The notes under the pieces were generated by a model, which made no database searches, was not told the DNA's origin, and was given only the letters and a program-made list of their open reading frames with translations. From NCBI GenBank assembly GCA_963714055.1, contig OY970227.1:310001-374000 (forward strand): a DNA stretch of 64,000 nt, in the 5' to 3' direction. This document shows, in pieces, positions 27,759-37,257 of the stretch (position 1 is the stretch's first letter; each line of letters begins with the position of its first letter). This DNA is from JACDBE01 sp963714055 (GTDB lineage Bacteria; Actinomycetota; Acidimicrobiia; Spongiisociales; UBA5794). The translations under genes and the position numbers were made by a program.

Positions 27759-30593
27759 TCACCGGGGCGCCCCGACCAGGTGGGCGAGGAACTTGCCGGT
27801 GTACGACCCGGCGGTGGCGGCGACCTCCTCCGGGGTCCCTTCGGCGACGACCCGGCCACCCTCTCCCCCGCCCTCGGGCCCCAGGTCGATCACCCAGTCG
27901 GCCGACTTCACCACGTCCAGGTTGTGCTCGATCACCACCACCGTGTTCCCCTGGTCGACCAGCCGCTGCAGCACCTCGAGGAGCTTGCGCACGTCCTCGA
28001 AGTGGAGGCCCGTCGTCGGCTCGTCGAGGATGTAGAAGGTCCGCCCCGTGGAGCGCTTCCCCAGCTCGGACGACAGCTTCACCCGCTGCGCCTCACCACC
28101 CGAAAGTGTCGGCGCCGGCTGCCCGAGGCGGATGTAGCCGAGCCCGACGTCGTACAGCGTCTGCAGGATGCGGGCGATCCCGGGCTGGTGCTCGAAGAAG
28201 TGCAGCCCCTCCTCGATCGACATGTCGAGCACGTCGGCGATGGAGTGGCCCTTGAACTGCACCTGGAGCGTCTCGCGGTTGTACCGCCGACCCTTGCAGG
28301 TGTCGCATGGGATGTACACATCGGGGAGGAAGTGCATCTCGATGCGCAGCGTGCCGTCACCCTTGCAGGTCTCGCACCGGCCCCCGGCCACGTTGAAGGA
28401 GAACCGGCCCGGCTGGTACCCCCGCATCCGGGCGTCGGGTGTGGCGGCGTACAGCTGTCGGATGCGGTCGAAGGCCTTGGTGTACGTCGCCGGGTTCGAC
28501 CGGGGGGTTCGGCCGATCGGTGACTGGTCGATGTTGATCACCTTGTCGATCTGCTCGACGCCGGTGAGCCGTCGGTGCCTGCCCGGTTGCGCCCGGGAGC
28601 CGTGCAGGGCGTTGTGCAGCGCCTTGGACAGGATGTCCTCTACCAGGGTCGACTTTCCGGAGCCGGACACCCCGGTCACCGCGGTCAGCACACCGAGCGG
28701 GAACGCCACATCGATGCCGTCCAGGTTGTTCTCGACGGCGGCGATCACCTCGATCGCCTCGCCGGTCCCCTTGCGGCGATGCTCCGGGACCGGGATCGAC
28801 CGGCGCCCGGCCAGGTAGTCGCCGGTGATGGAGGTGGGCTCGGCCACGATGTCCGCCAGCGAGCCCTCGGCCACGATTGCCCCGCCGTGCTCACCTGCAC
28901 CGGGCCCGATGTCGACGACATGGTCGGCGATGCGGATGGTCTCCTCGTCGTGCTCGACCACGATCAGGGTGTTGCCCAGGTCCCGCAACCTGAGCAGGGT
29001 CTCGATGAGGCGGTGGTTGTCCCGCTGGTGGAGCCCGATCGACGGCTCGTCGAGGATGTAGAGCACCCCCACCAGGCCGGAGCCGATCTGGGTGGCCAGC
29101 CTGATCCGCTGCGCCTCCCCGCCGGCCAGGGTCGCCGCCGACCGCATCAGCGTCAGGTACTCCAGCCCGACGTCGACGAGGAACCGCAGCCGGGCCACGA
29201 TCTCCTTCACCACCGGCTCGGCGATGGCGCGACCCCGCTCGTCGAGCTCGAGCTCCTCGAAGAAGGCGATGGCAAGGCGCAACGGCATCGACGACACCTC
29301 GAAGACGTTGCGGTCGGCCACGGTCACGGCGAGCGACACCGGGTTGAGGCGGCCTCCCTCGCAGGCGTCGCAGGGCACCTCGCGCATGAACTCGGTGTAC
29401 TGGTCTCGAGCTGCGTCCGATTCGGCGTCGCGGTAGCGCCGCTCCACCCACGGGACGACGCCCTCGTACTCCGCCTGGTAGCGCCGGGTGCGGCCGAACC
29501 GGTTCTGGTAGCTGACGGTGAAACGGCCCCGCTCGTCGCCCCCGTAGAGGATGAACTGCCGATGGCGCTCGGCCAGGTCCTCGAAGGGCGTTTCGAGGTC
29601 GAACCCCATCTCCTCGCCCACCGAGGCGAGGAGCCGCTGGAAGTAGCGCATCCGGTGCCGGCCCCCCCACGGGGCGATGGCCCCGTCGGCGATGGTCCGG
29701 CCCGGCTGGCCGACGATGAGGCTCGGGTCGACCTGGAACCGGGTGCCGATGCCGTGGCACTCGGGACACGCCCCGTACGGGCTGTTGAACGAGAAGTTGC
29801 GGGGCTGGAGCTCCTCGAACGAGTGCCCGCACCTGGCACAGGCGTATGCCTGGCTGAAGCTGAGCGTCGGGCCGTCGATGATGTCGACAATGGCGATGCC
29901 GTCTGCCAACCCGAGCGCCGTCTCCACCGACTCGGTGAGCCGCCGCTCGATGCCGTCCTTGCGGACCAGCCGGTCGATCACCACCTCGATGGTGTGCTGG
30001 AAGTAGCGGTCGAGCCTGATGTCCTCGGTGAGGTCGTGGCTCTCGCCGTCGATGCGGGCACGGGCGAAACCGTCCTTGGCGAGGTCCTTGAGGAGCGACT
30101 CGTACTCACCCTTCCGGCCACGGACCACCGGGGCCAGCACCTGGAAGCGGGTGCCTTCGGGGAGGTCGAGCACCTGGTCGACGATCATCTGCGGGGTCTG
30201 GCGGGCCACCGGGGTGCCGTCGTTGGGGCAGTGGGGCACGCCCACCCGTGCGTAGAGGAGCCGGAGATAGTCGTGGACCTCGGTGACCGTGCCGACGGTC
30301 GACCGCGGGTTGCGGCTCGCCGTCTTCTGGTCGATCGAGATGGCCGGCGACAGGCCCTCGATGAAGTCGACCGCCGGCTTGTCCATCTGGCCGAGGAACT
30401 GGCGGGCGTACGCCGACAGGCTCTCCACGTACCGCCGTTGGCCCTCGGCGTAGATCGTGTCGAACGCCAGCGACGACTTGCCCGAACCGGAGAGCCCGGT
30501 GAACACGATCAGCGTGTCACGGGGAAGCTCCAGGTCGACGTTGCGCAGGTTGTGCTCCCGCGCACCCTTGACCACGATCTTGTCGCTCGCCAC
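27759..30593 (-). CDS. uvrA: Excinuclease ABC subunit A
   Basis: 944-residue DNA damage sensor, normal size. Two ABC modules: Walker A GLSGSGKSS near the N-terminus and GVSGSGKST about residue 640; zinc modules CARC...CPEC and CETC...CDTC; second signature LSGGEAQRVKLSSELGKR. The first signature reads LAGGEAQR instead of LSGGEAQR. Sits between uvrB and a methyltransferase gene on the same strand, so it is likely co-regulated with uvrB. Confidence 0.97.
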   Translation of the reverse strand: MASDKIVVKGAREHNLRNVDLELPRDTLIVFTGLSGSGKSSLAFDTIYAEGQRRYVESLSAYARQFLGQMDKPAVDFIEGLSPAISIDQKTASRNPRSTVGTVTEVHDYLRLLYARVGVPHCPNDGTPVARQTPQMIVDQVLDLPEGTRFQVLAPVVRGRKGEYESLLKDLAKDGFARARIDGESHDLTEDIRLDRYFQHTIEVVIDRLVRKDGIERRLTESVETALGLADGIAIVDIIDGPTLSFSQAYACARCGHSFEELQPRNFSFNSPYGACPECHGIGTRFQVDPSLIVGQPGRTIADGAIAPWGGRHRMRYFQRLLASVGEEMGFDLETPFEDLAERHRQFILYGGDERGRFTVSYQNRFGRTRRYQAEYEGVVPWVERRYRDAESDAARDQYTEFMREVPCDACEGGRLNPVSLAVTVADRNVFEVSSMPLRLAIAFFEELELDERGRAIAEPVVKEIVARLRFLVDVGLEYLTLMRSAATLAGGEAQRIRLATQIGSGLVGVLYILDEPSIGLHQRDNHRLIETLLRLRDLGNTLIVVEHDEETIRIADHVVDIGPGAGEHGGAIVAEGSLADIVAEPTSITGDYLAGRRSIPVPEHRRKGTGEAIEVIAAVENNLDGIDVAFPLGVLTAVTGVSGSGKSTLVEDILSKALHNALHGSRAQPGRHRRLTGVEQIDKVINIDQSPIGRTPRSNPATYTKAFDRIRQLYAATPDARMRGYQPGRFSFNVAGGRCETCKGDGTLRIEMHFLPDVYIPCDTCKGRRYNRETLQVQFKGHSIADVLDMSIEEGLHFFEHQPGIARILQTLYDVGLGYIRLGQPAPTLSGGEAQRVKLSSELGKRSTGRTFYILDEPTTGLHFEDVRKLLEVLQRLVDQGNTVVVIEHNLDVVKSADWVIDLGPEGGGEGGRVVAEGTPEEVAATAGSYTGKFLAHLVGAPR

Positions 30594-30686
30594 CGAACCA
30601 GGCCCCCGGTCGCCGTCCGGCGAGTGTACCGGGAGGGTACGACACGATCGGCGGGCCCATTTCCCCGAACAGGGTGGGAAAACCGG

Positions 30687-32699
30687 CTACCGACTGGCGT
30701 CGACGATGTCGTGGAGCTCGCGCCTGAGGTCGTTGACCTCGTCGCGCAACCGGGCGGCGTACTCGAACCGCAGCTCGGCGGCGGCCTCGTGCATCTCCTC
30801 CTCGAGGCTCTGGATCAACCGCACCAGGTCGTCGTGGGACAGGTCGACGGGGGTGCGCGAGGTCAGCTCCCTGGTTCGGCGGTTGCTCGTCGCCGTGTCC
30901 CCGCTCTGGACCAGTTCCAGGATGTCAGACACCTTCTTGCGGATGGTCTGCGGGTCGATGCCGTGCTCCTCGTTGAAACGCGTCTGCATCCCGCGGCGAC
31001 GGTTGGTCTCGTTGATCGCCTTCCGCATCGAGTCGGTGAGGCCGTCGGCGTACATGATCACCTCGCCCTCGACATTGCGGGCGGCGCGGCCGATGGTCTG
31101 CACCAGGCTGGTCTCCGAGCGCAGGAAGCCCTCCTTGTCGGCGTCCAGGATCGCCACCAACGACACCTCGGGCAGGTCGAGGCCCTCACGGAGCAGGTTG
31201 ACCCCGACGAGGACGTCGTACTCGCCAAGGCGCAGCTCGCGGAGGATCTGCACCCGCTCCAGGGTGTCGATCTCGCTGTGGAGGTAGCGGGCGCGGAGCC
31301 CCAGCTCGAGCAGGTAGTCGGTGAGGTCCTCGGCCATCTTCTTGGTGAGGGTCGTCACCAACACCCGCTGGTCCGCCTCCGCCCGGGCGCGCACCTCCTC
31401 CATCAGGTCGTCGATCTGGCCCTTGGTGGGCTTCACCACCACCGCAGGGTCGACCAGCCCGGTGGGGCGGATGATCTGCTCGACGACCTGGCTCGAGTGC
31501 TCGATCTCCCAGGCGGCGGGGGTGGCCGACAGGAGCAGCGCCTGTGGCGTGTGCTCGTACCACTCCTCGAAGGTGAGCGGCCGGTTGTCGACGGCGCTGG
31601 GCAGGCGGAAGCCGTGCTCGACCAGCACGTCCTTCCTGCTCCGGTCCCCGGCGAACTGCCCGTGGATCTGCGGGATGGTGACGTGGCTCTCGTCGAGGAC
31701 GGTGAGGAAGTCGTCGGGGAAGTAGTCGAGCAACGTGTACGGGGCCTGTCCCGGCTGGCGCCCGTCGAGGTGGCGCGAGTAGTTCTCGATCCCGGCACAG
31801 GTCCCGATCTCCCGCATCATCTCGAGGTCGTAGTTGGTCCGCATCCGGAGCCGCTGGGCCTCGAGCAGCTTGCCTTGCCCCTCGAGCTCCGCCAGCCGCT
31901 CGGCCAGCTCGACTTCGATGCCGGCGATGGCCTTCTGCATCCGCTCCCGCTCGGTGACGTAGTGGGTGGCCGGGAGGACCCACAGCTCGGACTGCTCGCC
32001 GATGACCTCGCCGGTCACCGGATTCATCTGCAGGATGCGCTCGACCTCGTCGCCGAAGTACTCGACCCGGTACACCGTCTCCTCGTATGAAGGGAAGACC
32101 TCCAGGGTGTCCCCCCTCACCCGGAACCGGCCACGGATGAGGTTCACCTCGTTGCGCTCGTACTGGATGTCGACGAGGCGTCGCACGGCGAAGTCGAGGG
32201 GGAGCTGCACCCCTTGGACCAGCCTGAGGAGCTGGCCCTCGTACTGCTCGGGCGAGCCCAGGCCGTAGATCGCCGACACCGAGGCGACGATGATCACGTC
32301 GCGCCGGGTGAGCAGCGCCGCCGTCGCCGAGTGGCGGAGCCGGTCGATCTCGTCGTTGATCGTCGACTCCTTCTCGATGTACGTGTCGGTCGAGGGCATG
32401 TAGGCCTCGGGCTGGTAGTAGTCGTAGTAGCTGACGAAGTACTCCACCCGGTTGTCGGGGAAGAACTGGCGGTACTCGTTGGCCAGCTGGGCGGCGAGCG
32501 CCTTGTTGGGGGCGAGCACCAGCGTCGGCTTCTGCGTCTGCTCGATCACCCAGGCGATCGTGGCCGACTTGCCCGACCCGGTGATGCCGAGCAAGGTCTG
32601 GAACCGGTCGCCGCGGGCGACGCCCTCGGCCAGCCGTGCGATCGCCTGCGGCTGGTCCCCGGCCGGGGCGAACTCGGACTTGAGCACGAACGGCGGCAT
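30687..32699 (-). CDS. uvrB: Excinuclease ABC subunit B
   Basis: 670-residue helicase-like repair factor. Walker A GITGSGKSATIA, beta-hairpin region with YYDYYQPEAYMP, DESHVTIPQ (Walker B), and motifs V/VI GVNLLREGLDLPE and QTIGRAARN; C-terminal UVR domain for UvrA/UvrC contact. Complete. Upstream lie the two palindromic repeats and coaE. Confidence 0.98.
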   Translation of the reverse strand: MPPFVLKSEFAPAGDQPQAIARLAEGVARGDRFQTLLGITGSGKSATIAWVIEQTQKPTLVLAPNKALAAQLANEYRQFFPDNRVEYFVSYYDYYQPEAYMPSTDTYIEKESTINDEIDRLRHSATAALLTRRDVIIVASVSAIYGLGSPEQYEGQLLRLVQGVQLPLDFAVRRLVDIQYERNEVNLIRGRFRVRGDTLEVFPSYEETVYRVEYFGDEVERILQMNPVTGEVIGEQSELWVLPATHYVTERERMQKAIAGIEVELAERLAELEGQGKLLEAQRLRMRTNYDLEMMREIGTCAGIENYSRHLDGRQPGQAPYTLLDYFPDDFLTVLDESHVTIPQIHGQFAGDRSRKDVLVEHGFRLPSAVDNRPLTFEEWYEHTPQALLLSATPAAWEIEHSSQVVEQIIRPTGLVDPAVVVKPTKGQIDDLMEEVRARAEADQRVLVTTLTKKMAEDLTDYLLELGLRARYLHSEIDTLERVQILRELRLGEYDVLVGVNLLREGLDLPEVSLVAILDADKEGFLRSETSLVQTIGRAARNVEGEVIMYADGLTDSMRKAINETNRRRGMQTRFNEEHGIDPQTIRKKVSDILELVQSGDTATSNRRTRELTSRTPVDLSHDDLVRLIQSLEEEMHEAAAELRFEYAARLRDEVNDLRRELHDIVDASR

Positions 32700-32756
32700 C
32701 CGCCCAGGGTACCGGCGGCCCCCGACAGGAAACGCCGAACCACCTCACCGCCCCCG

Positions 32757-32807
32757 CCAACTTTGAGCGATTGAACACACCCAGTGGCGTCACTCGCTCA
32801 AAGTTGG
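32757..32807. repeat. Palindromic intergenic repeat, copy 1
   Basis: 51 bp with arms CCAACTTTGAGCGA and TCGCTCAAAGTTGG; the interior contains AGTGGCGTCACT, itself a small hairpin. Identical over about 49 bp to copy 2, 23 bp away, and very similar to copy 3 at 46.5 kb. Lies upstream of uvrB. No coding capacity. Confidence 0.9.
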
Positions 32808-32830
32808 ATTAACTGCCAAAGCCCGAAGCG

Positions 32831-32879
32831 AACTTTGAGCGATTGAACACACCCAGTGGCGTCACTCGCTCAAAGTTGG
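32831..32879. repeat. Palindromic intergenic repeat, copy 2
   Basis: Same element in the same orientation as copy 1. Its right arm overlaps the end of coaE: the TGA stop of coaE (32870-32872) is part of the arm's CAACTTTGAGC. This suggests the element landed at, or has replaced, the natural end of the gene. Confidence 0.9.
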
Positions 32880-33505
32880 TCGGGCAGGACGATGGCGTCG
32901 ATCCAGGCGGTCCACCAGCGGTCGACGACGGCCTCGAGGTCCTCGAATGTCCCGTCGTTGTCGATCACGGAGTCGGCCGCCGCCCGCCACTCGTCGAGGT
33001 CGGGCTGGGCCTGCATCCGCCTGGTCACGTCCTCCGGGTCCATGCCGCGCTCCACCGCCCTGCGATACCGCAGCGGCGTCGGGGCCAGGACCACGAGGCG
33101 GTGCCAGGGCAGGGGCGGGTCGATCAGCGGCATCTCGACCGCGGTGACCCCGTCGGGCGCACCGGCGACCAGTACTTCGATCCGGGCGGCGATGTGGGGA
33201 TGGGTGAGCGCTTCGAGCGCAGCCAGCTCGGCGCGGTCGGCAAAGACGACAGTGGCCAGCCGGGCCCGATCGACCACCGGACCACCCGCCTCGTCGACGA
33301 CGACCGAAGGCCACCGCTCGGCCACCGCGGCGAATGCCTCGCCGCCGGGAGCGAGGACGGCGTGGCCGACTGTGTCGGCGTCGACCACGAAGGCTCCCCG
33401 GTCGGCGAGCAAGGCCGCCACCGCCGACTTGCCGGAACCGAGCGGTCCGACGATCACCAGCCGGCGAAGTGGCGAGTCGGGCCCGGATCGAGCCGTTTCT
33501 GTCAC
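32870..33505 (-). CDS. coaE: Dephospho-CoA kinase
   Basis: Last step of CoA synthesis. About 211 residues from GTG 33505: P-loop VGPLGSGKSAVAALLADRG, FVVDADTVGHAVL (catalytic Asp), LTHPHIAARIE and VEMPLIDP. An ATG at 33529 is possible, but it would overlap the start codon of the divergent kinase gene. No GrpB-like C-terminal fusion as in mycobacteria. Its stop lies inside the palindromic repeat, so the last few residues (DQL) come from the element. Confidence 0.9.
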   Translation of the reverse strand: MTETARSGPDSPLRRLVIVGPLGSGKSAVAALLADRGAFVVDADTVGHAVLAPGGEAFAAVAERWPSVVVDEAGGPVVDRARLATVVFADRAELAALEALTHPHIAARIEVLVAGAPDGVTAVEMPLIDPPLPWHRLVVLAPTPLRYRRAVERGMDPEDVTRRMQAQPDLDEWRAAADSVIDNDGTFEDLEAVVDRWWTAWIDAIVLPDQL

Positions 33506-33527
33506 CCGGCGACTGTACCCTTGGACC

Positions 33528-35039
33528 ATGCCGAGGGCCGAGCGGAGCGCATGGGAGACCAGGTTCGACTGGATCCTGGCGGTGTTGATGATCGGCTCGT
33601 ACGCGCTCGCCGTGTTCCAGAGCGCCCTATCCGAGAACACGGGGGTCGAGCTGGTGGTGGCGGCGGTGGTCACCGGCGCCTACGTACTCGTGATGCAGAC
33701 CGTCCCCCGCAAGTGGCGAGACGTCGGGGTGCCCGGCGAGGTGCTGGCGATCGCCGGTGTGGTGGCGACACTCACCGCCGTCTACCTCACCGACGCCGGC
33801 AACCCCGGGTACGTGCTGATGGTGTCGGTGCCGATCTTCTTCGCCTCCGCCTTCATGGGCTTCCGGGTGGGCATCGAGGTGGCGTTGCTGGCCAGTTTCG
33901 GCTACCTGGCGATAGTCATCGTCGAAGGGCTGCCGTTTCTCGACGCGGTGCAGGCGGTGGCCTTCTACCTGTTGATGGGCGCCGCCTTCGCCCAGGCCCG
34001 GCGCATCCTGGTCGTCGAGCGCGAGGAGTCGGCGGCGGCCCTGCGAGCCTCACAGCTCGACATCGAACGGCTCGACCGCCTCGAGGAGGCCCACTCGCTC
34101 TTGGTCGAGCTGGCCGAGGTGGCGGGCACCAACGAGCTCAGCCCCTCCACCGTCGGCGAAGCGGCATTACTCGACCTGGCCGCCCGGCTGCCCATCGCCG
34201 GCGGCGAAGTATCCATGAACGGCGACGATGGTCCGGTCTCCACCTGGGGACATCGTTCGAGCAACGGGGCCGGCCCGGCCGAGTACCCGCTGATCTCCGG
34301 CGGGCGCCCGGTCGGCATGGTGCACCTGTGGCCGGTCGACGGCATGGACCTCGCCCAGCACAAGGACGATATCGACAGCAGCCTCTCCGGCGTCGCCCTC
34401 GCCTTCGACAACATCAAGCTGCTGGGCACGGTGGCCCGGCGGTCGGTGCAGGACGAGCGCAGCCGGGTCGCCCGCGAGCTCCACGACGACATCGGGCCGG
34501 CACTCGCCTCGCTCGGCCTGGTCGTCGACGTGATGGTGCAGACGAGAACGGATCCGGGGCTCACCCCCGAGCTCCGCAAGCTGCGCGGGGAGATCACCGA
34601 CCTGGTGGAACGGGTGAGGGCCACCGTGGCGGACCTGCGCCGGGCCGACACCACCACCGTGATGGACCACGTCCACCGCATCGTCACCGAGCTCGGCGAC
34701 CACGCCCCGCGGGTGGTGGTCGCCATCGACGAGCGGTCTGCCGCCGACGGCGCCACCGCCGCCGAGGTGGGCTCGGTGCTGGTGGAGGCGGTGCGCAACG
34801 CCGCCCGCCACTCGGAGGCGACCCAGATCCGCATCGAAGGGATCGTGGACGGCGCCAATGGCGAGCTGGCGGTGGTCGACAATGGTCACGGATTCGACCC
34901 GCAACTCGCCTACGCCGGGCACTTCGGGCTGGTTGGGATGCAGGAACGGGCCGTCGCCATCGGTGGCGACCTCAGCATCTCGTCCCGGCCCGGTGCCGGG
35001 ACCCGGGTGACGGTAACGTGGGGGGACGACACCCGATAG
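33528..35039 (+). CDS. NarL-type sensor histidine kinase
   Basis: 503 residues. The N-terminal 150 residues hold about five to six membrane helices; then a coiled stretch (REESAAALRASQLDIERLDRLEE), a GAF-like region (about 195-300), a HisKA_3 dimerisation domain with the phospho-acceptor in RVARELHDDIGPALASLG, and an HATPase with VRNAARHSEAT and GFDPQLAYAGHFGLVGM. Start codons of this gene and coaE face each other within 25 bases. Partner regulator follows after four bases; the tad/flp genes come next, so pilus control is a possible role. Confidence 0.9.
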   Translation: MPRAERSAWETRFDWILAVLMIGSYALAVFQSALSENTGVELVVAAVVTGAYVLVMQTVPRKWRDVGVPGEVLAIAGVVATLTAVYLTDAGNPGYVLMVSVPIFFASAFMGFRVGIEVALLASFGYLAIVIVEGLPFLDAVQAVAFYLLMGAAFAQARRILVVEREESAAALRASQLDIERLDRLEEAHSLLVELAEVAGTNELSPSTVGEAALLDLAARLPIAGGEVSMNGDDGPVSTWGHRSSNGAGPAEYPLISGGRPVGMVHLWPVDGMDLAQHKDDIDSSLSGVALAFDNIKLLGTVARRSVQDERSRVARELHDDIGPALASLGLVVDVMVQTRTDPGLTPELRKLRGEITDLVERVRATVADLRRADTTTVMDHVHRIVTELGDHAPRVVVAIDERSAADGATAAEVGSVLVEAVRNAARHSEATQIRIEGIVDGANGELAVVDNGHGFDPQLAYAGHFGLVGMQERAVAIGGDLSISSRPGAGTRVTVTWGDDTR

Positions 35040-35043
35040 GAGC

Positions 35044-35691
35044 GTGCCCCCCATCGTGATCGACATCCTCATCGCGGACGACCACCGTCTGATGCTGGAG
35101 AGCCTGGCCGAGGCACTCGACAGCATCCCCGATATCCGGGTGGTCGGCACCGCCATCGACGGCTCCGAGCTCCCCGATGCGGTACGGCGCCATCGACCGC
35201 ACGTGCTCCTGGTCGACATCGAGATGCCCCAGGTGTCGGGGATCGCCGCTCTGCGGGAGCTACCCGGCGACATCCCGGCGGTGGTGGTTACCATGCACAC
35301 CGGCGAAGCGGAACGACGCCAGGCCAAGGCGGCCGGCGCAGTCGGTTTCCTCTCCAAGGCGACGCCGCTTCCCGACCTGGCCGCCGCGGTGCGAGCGGCC
35401 GCCGCCGGCGAGGACCTGATGGACGACGAGCAGCTCGCTGAGGTGCTCGACCGGCACCGGGCGCCACAGCTCGACGAGGGCGCCGCATCCCTCACGGCAC
35501 GGGAGCGGGAGATCCTCAAGCTGCTCGCCTCCGGGGTGAGCGCCACCGACGAGCTCGCCGACCAGCTGTACATCTCGCAGAAGACGGTGAAGAACCACCT
35601 GGCCAACATCTACGAGAAGCTGGCGGTGGCCGACCGCGCCCAGGCGGCGGTCGAAGCGATCCGGTTGGGACTGCACAAGGAACCCTCCTGA
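35044..35691 (+). CDS. NarL/LuxR-family response regulator
   Basis: 215 residues: receiver domain with ADDHRLMLE, phospho-acceptor Asp in VLLVDIEMP (about residue 58), Lys in GFLSKATPLPDL, then a LuxR helix-turn-helix (LTAREREILKLLASG, SQKTVKNHLANIYEKL). GTG start four bases after the kinase stop, preceded by GGAG. A canonical NarL pair with the kinase. Confidence 0.93.
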   Translation: MPPIVIDILIADDHRLMLESLAEALDSIPDIRVVGTAIDGSELPDAVRRHRPHVLLVDIEMPQVSGIAALRELPGDIPAVVVTMHTGEAERRQAKAAGAVGFLSKATPLPDLAAAVRAAAAGEDLMDDEQLAEVLDRHRAPQLDEGAASLTAREREILKLLASGVSATDELADQLYISQKTVKNHLANIYEKLAVADRAQAAVEAIRLGLHKEPS

Positions 35692-35755
35692 CACCGTCGA
35701 GTCTGCCTCACCCGCGGCTCCCCGCCCACGGATGAGAAGTTGGTGAGATAGGTCG

Positions 35756-35779
35756 CCCGGACCATCCCTATCGTCCGGG
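35756..35779 (+). terminator. Hairpin after the response regulator
   Basis: CCCGGAC and GTCCGGG pair across a 10-base loop, about 65 bases past the regulator stop and 54 before the first pilin gene. Could end the regulator transcript or be an operator for the pilin promoter. A TAAACT hexamer (about 35787) is the only -10 candidate for the pilin gene. Confidence 0.4.
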
Positions 35780-35832
35780 AAGCAGGTAAACTTCGACGTG
35801 CATCGGCGACAGCGAGAGGAGGTGGGGTAACC

Positions 35833-36027
35833 ATGTCTGATGCAATGATGAAACTCTATGTGAGCGCGAGGACCCTGATGGTCAGGGACGTCGAGCGTGG
35901 GGCGAGCCTTGTGGAGTATGCCCTGCTGGTCGCCCTCATCGCCTTGATCGCGATCGGCGGCATCACGCTGCTCGGCCAGAACACGGACGCCACGCTCACC
36001 GACATCGCCAACGAGGTCGGCGGCTGA
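35833..36027 (+). CDS. Flp/Fap-type pilin, first copy
   Basis: 64 residues. Short positively charged leader, then RGASLVEYALLVALIALIAIGG: a type IVb prepilin signature with the prepilin-peptidase site G/A and the EY(A)LL motif that defines Flp pilins, followed by a small C-terminal domain. Preceded by a very strong ribosome site (AGAGGAGGTGGGG, about 35813-35825), as expected for a major structural subunit. Would be assembled by the Tad machinery encoded opposite. No prepilin peptidase gene was seen in the window. Confidence 0.88.
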   Translation: MSDAMMKLYVSARTLMVRDVERGASLVEYALLVALIALIAIGGITLLGQNTDATLTDIANEVGG

Positions 36028-36073
36028 GCCGGTAGTCGTGGCTTGGACTTGGCACCCGAGGTTGGGGGAGAAG

Positions 36074-36267
36074 GTGCGTAACTCCGAGGATGCATACAGA
36101 CGTGCGGCGGCACTCGACGACTCGACCGTGAGCGAGGTCGGGGCAAGCCTCGTCGAGTACGCACTCCTCGTAGGCTGATCGCTCTCGTCGCCGTAGGTGC
36201 AGTGCAGGTACTCGGCGTCAACGTCGCAGCCCGCTTTCAGCAGTTCACCGGGATGTTCGGCGGCTGA
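36074..36267 (+). CDS. Flp-type pilin, second copy (frameshift)
   Basis: GTG 36074 follows GGGGGAGAAG. The leader (RNSEDAYRRAAALDD) is longer; then GASLVEYALLV, after which one base is missing at about 36170 and the frame hits TGA; restoring it gives LIALVAVGAVQVLGVNVAARFQQFTGMFGG, stop at 36267. Length 194 is one short of a multiple of three. Paralogous to the first pilin. Either a sequence error or a recent null allele. Confidence 0.8.
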
Positions 36268-36288
36268 CTCAGCCGGGGCAACGAAGCT

Positions 36289-36312
36289 GTCAGGGGCCCT
36301 CGGGCCCCTGAC
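36289..36312. terminator. Bidirectional hairpin terminator
   Basis: GTCAGGGGCCC and GGGCCCCTGAC form a perfect 11-bp stem with a 2-base loop, between the convergent second pilin gene (stop 36267) and tadC (stop 36350). Serves both transcripts. Confidence 0.75.
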
Positions 36313-36349
36313 CCGCGTCAGGCACCCCGATCTCGCCAACCGGTCTGGC

Positions 36350-37257
36350 TCACCCGCCGAGCAGGTTGTTGGCCACGTTGATCGCCGCCGGCCCCAGCAT
36401 CACAACGAACAATGCAGGGAACACGCACAGGACGAGGGGGAACACCATCTTCACCGGGGCAGCGAACGCCCGCTCCTGGGCGCGCTGACGCCGCCGATCC
36501 GCATCTCCTCGGCCTGCACCCGCAGCATCTTCCCGATGCTCACCCCGAAGCTGTCCGCCTGGTTGAGGGCGAGGATGAACGAGTTGAGGTCGTCGACATC
36601 GGTGCGTTTCGCCAGGTTGCGCATCGCCTCCGAGCGGCTCACCCCGACCCTGTTCTCCTGCATCATCCGGGCGAACTCGTCGGACAGCTCGCCGGGCACG
36701 TGCCGGACGACACGGTCGAGCGCCGAGTCGAACCCGAGCCCGGCCTCGATGGAGATGACCATGAGGTCGATGATGTCCGGCAGGTCCCGCTCGATGGCGC
36801 CCACCCGCTCGTCGACGCGCCGGTTGAGCAGCTGATCAGGCCCGACGGTGCCGATGACGGCGAGGATGAAGAACACCAGCCACTGGGCGGCGCCCTCGAC
36901 CACCAGGGCGAGAAGGATGAAGAGCAGAGCACACCCGATGAAGGTGACCAGCTTGATCGCCGCCCACGAGGTCTCGTCGATGTCGGGGTACCAACCGGCG
37001 CGGACCAGCCGGCGGCGGGAGCGGTCGATCCAGGCCTGTGGAGAGAGCCGCATCCCCAGCGCACCGATGCGCTGCCCCATCGGCCCCAGCACCCGGTCGC
37101 GGAAGGGCAGGTCGGCGACATCGGTCGTCCCGCCCAGACCGGCCACCCTCTTGTTGGCGCTGTCGGAGGCACGTTGCAGCGATCGTCCGCTGACGTAGGC
37201 GATGTAGGCCACCGCCAGGGCGGTGAAGACGATGGCGGCAATCCCGGTCCAGCCCAT
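36350..37257 (-). CDS. tadC: Tad pilus assembly protein TadC (frameshift)
   Basis: Inner-membrane platform protein of the T2SF family. Helices near the N-terminus, then the cytoplasmic T2SF domain with LPDIIDLMVISIEAGLGFDSAL, and a C-terminal membrane helix. At about 36493 one base is missing (in EEMRI[R]RRQRAQERAFAAPVKM), after which the correct end (LCVFPALFVVMLGPAAINVANNLLGG) is in the next frame. 908 bases, one short of a multiple of three, about 302 residues. Start overlaps the tadB stop (TGATG). Confidence 0.88.

Noticed and set aside
28575..32090. 1171-residue plus-strand open frame
   Set aside because: Lies antisense to uvrA and uvrB, both fully convincing; composition is His/Asp/Val/Leu-rich shadow typical of third-position GC.
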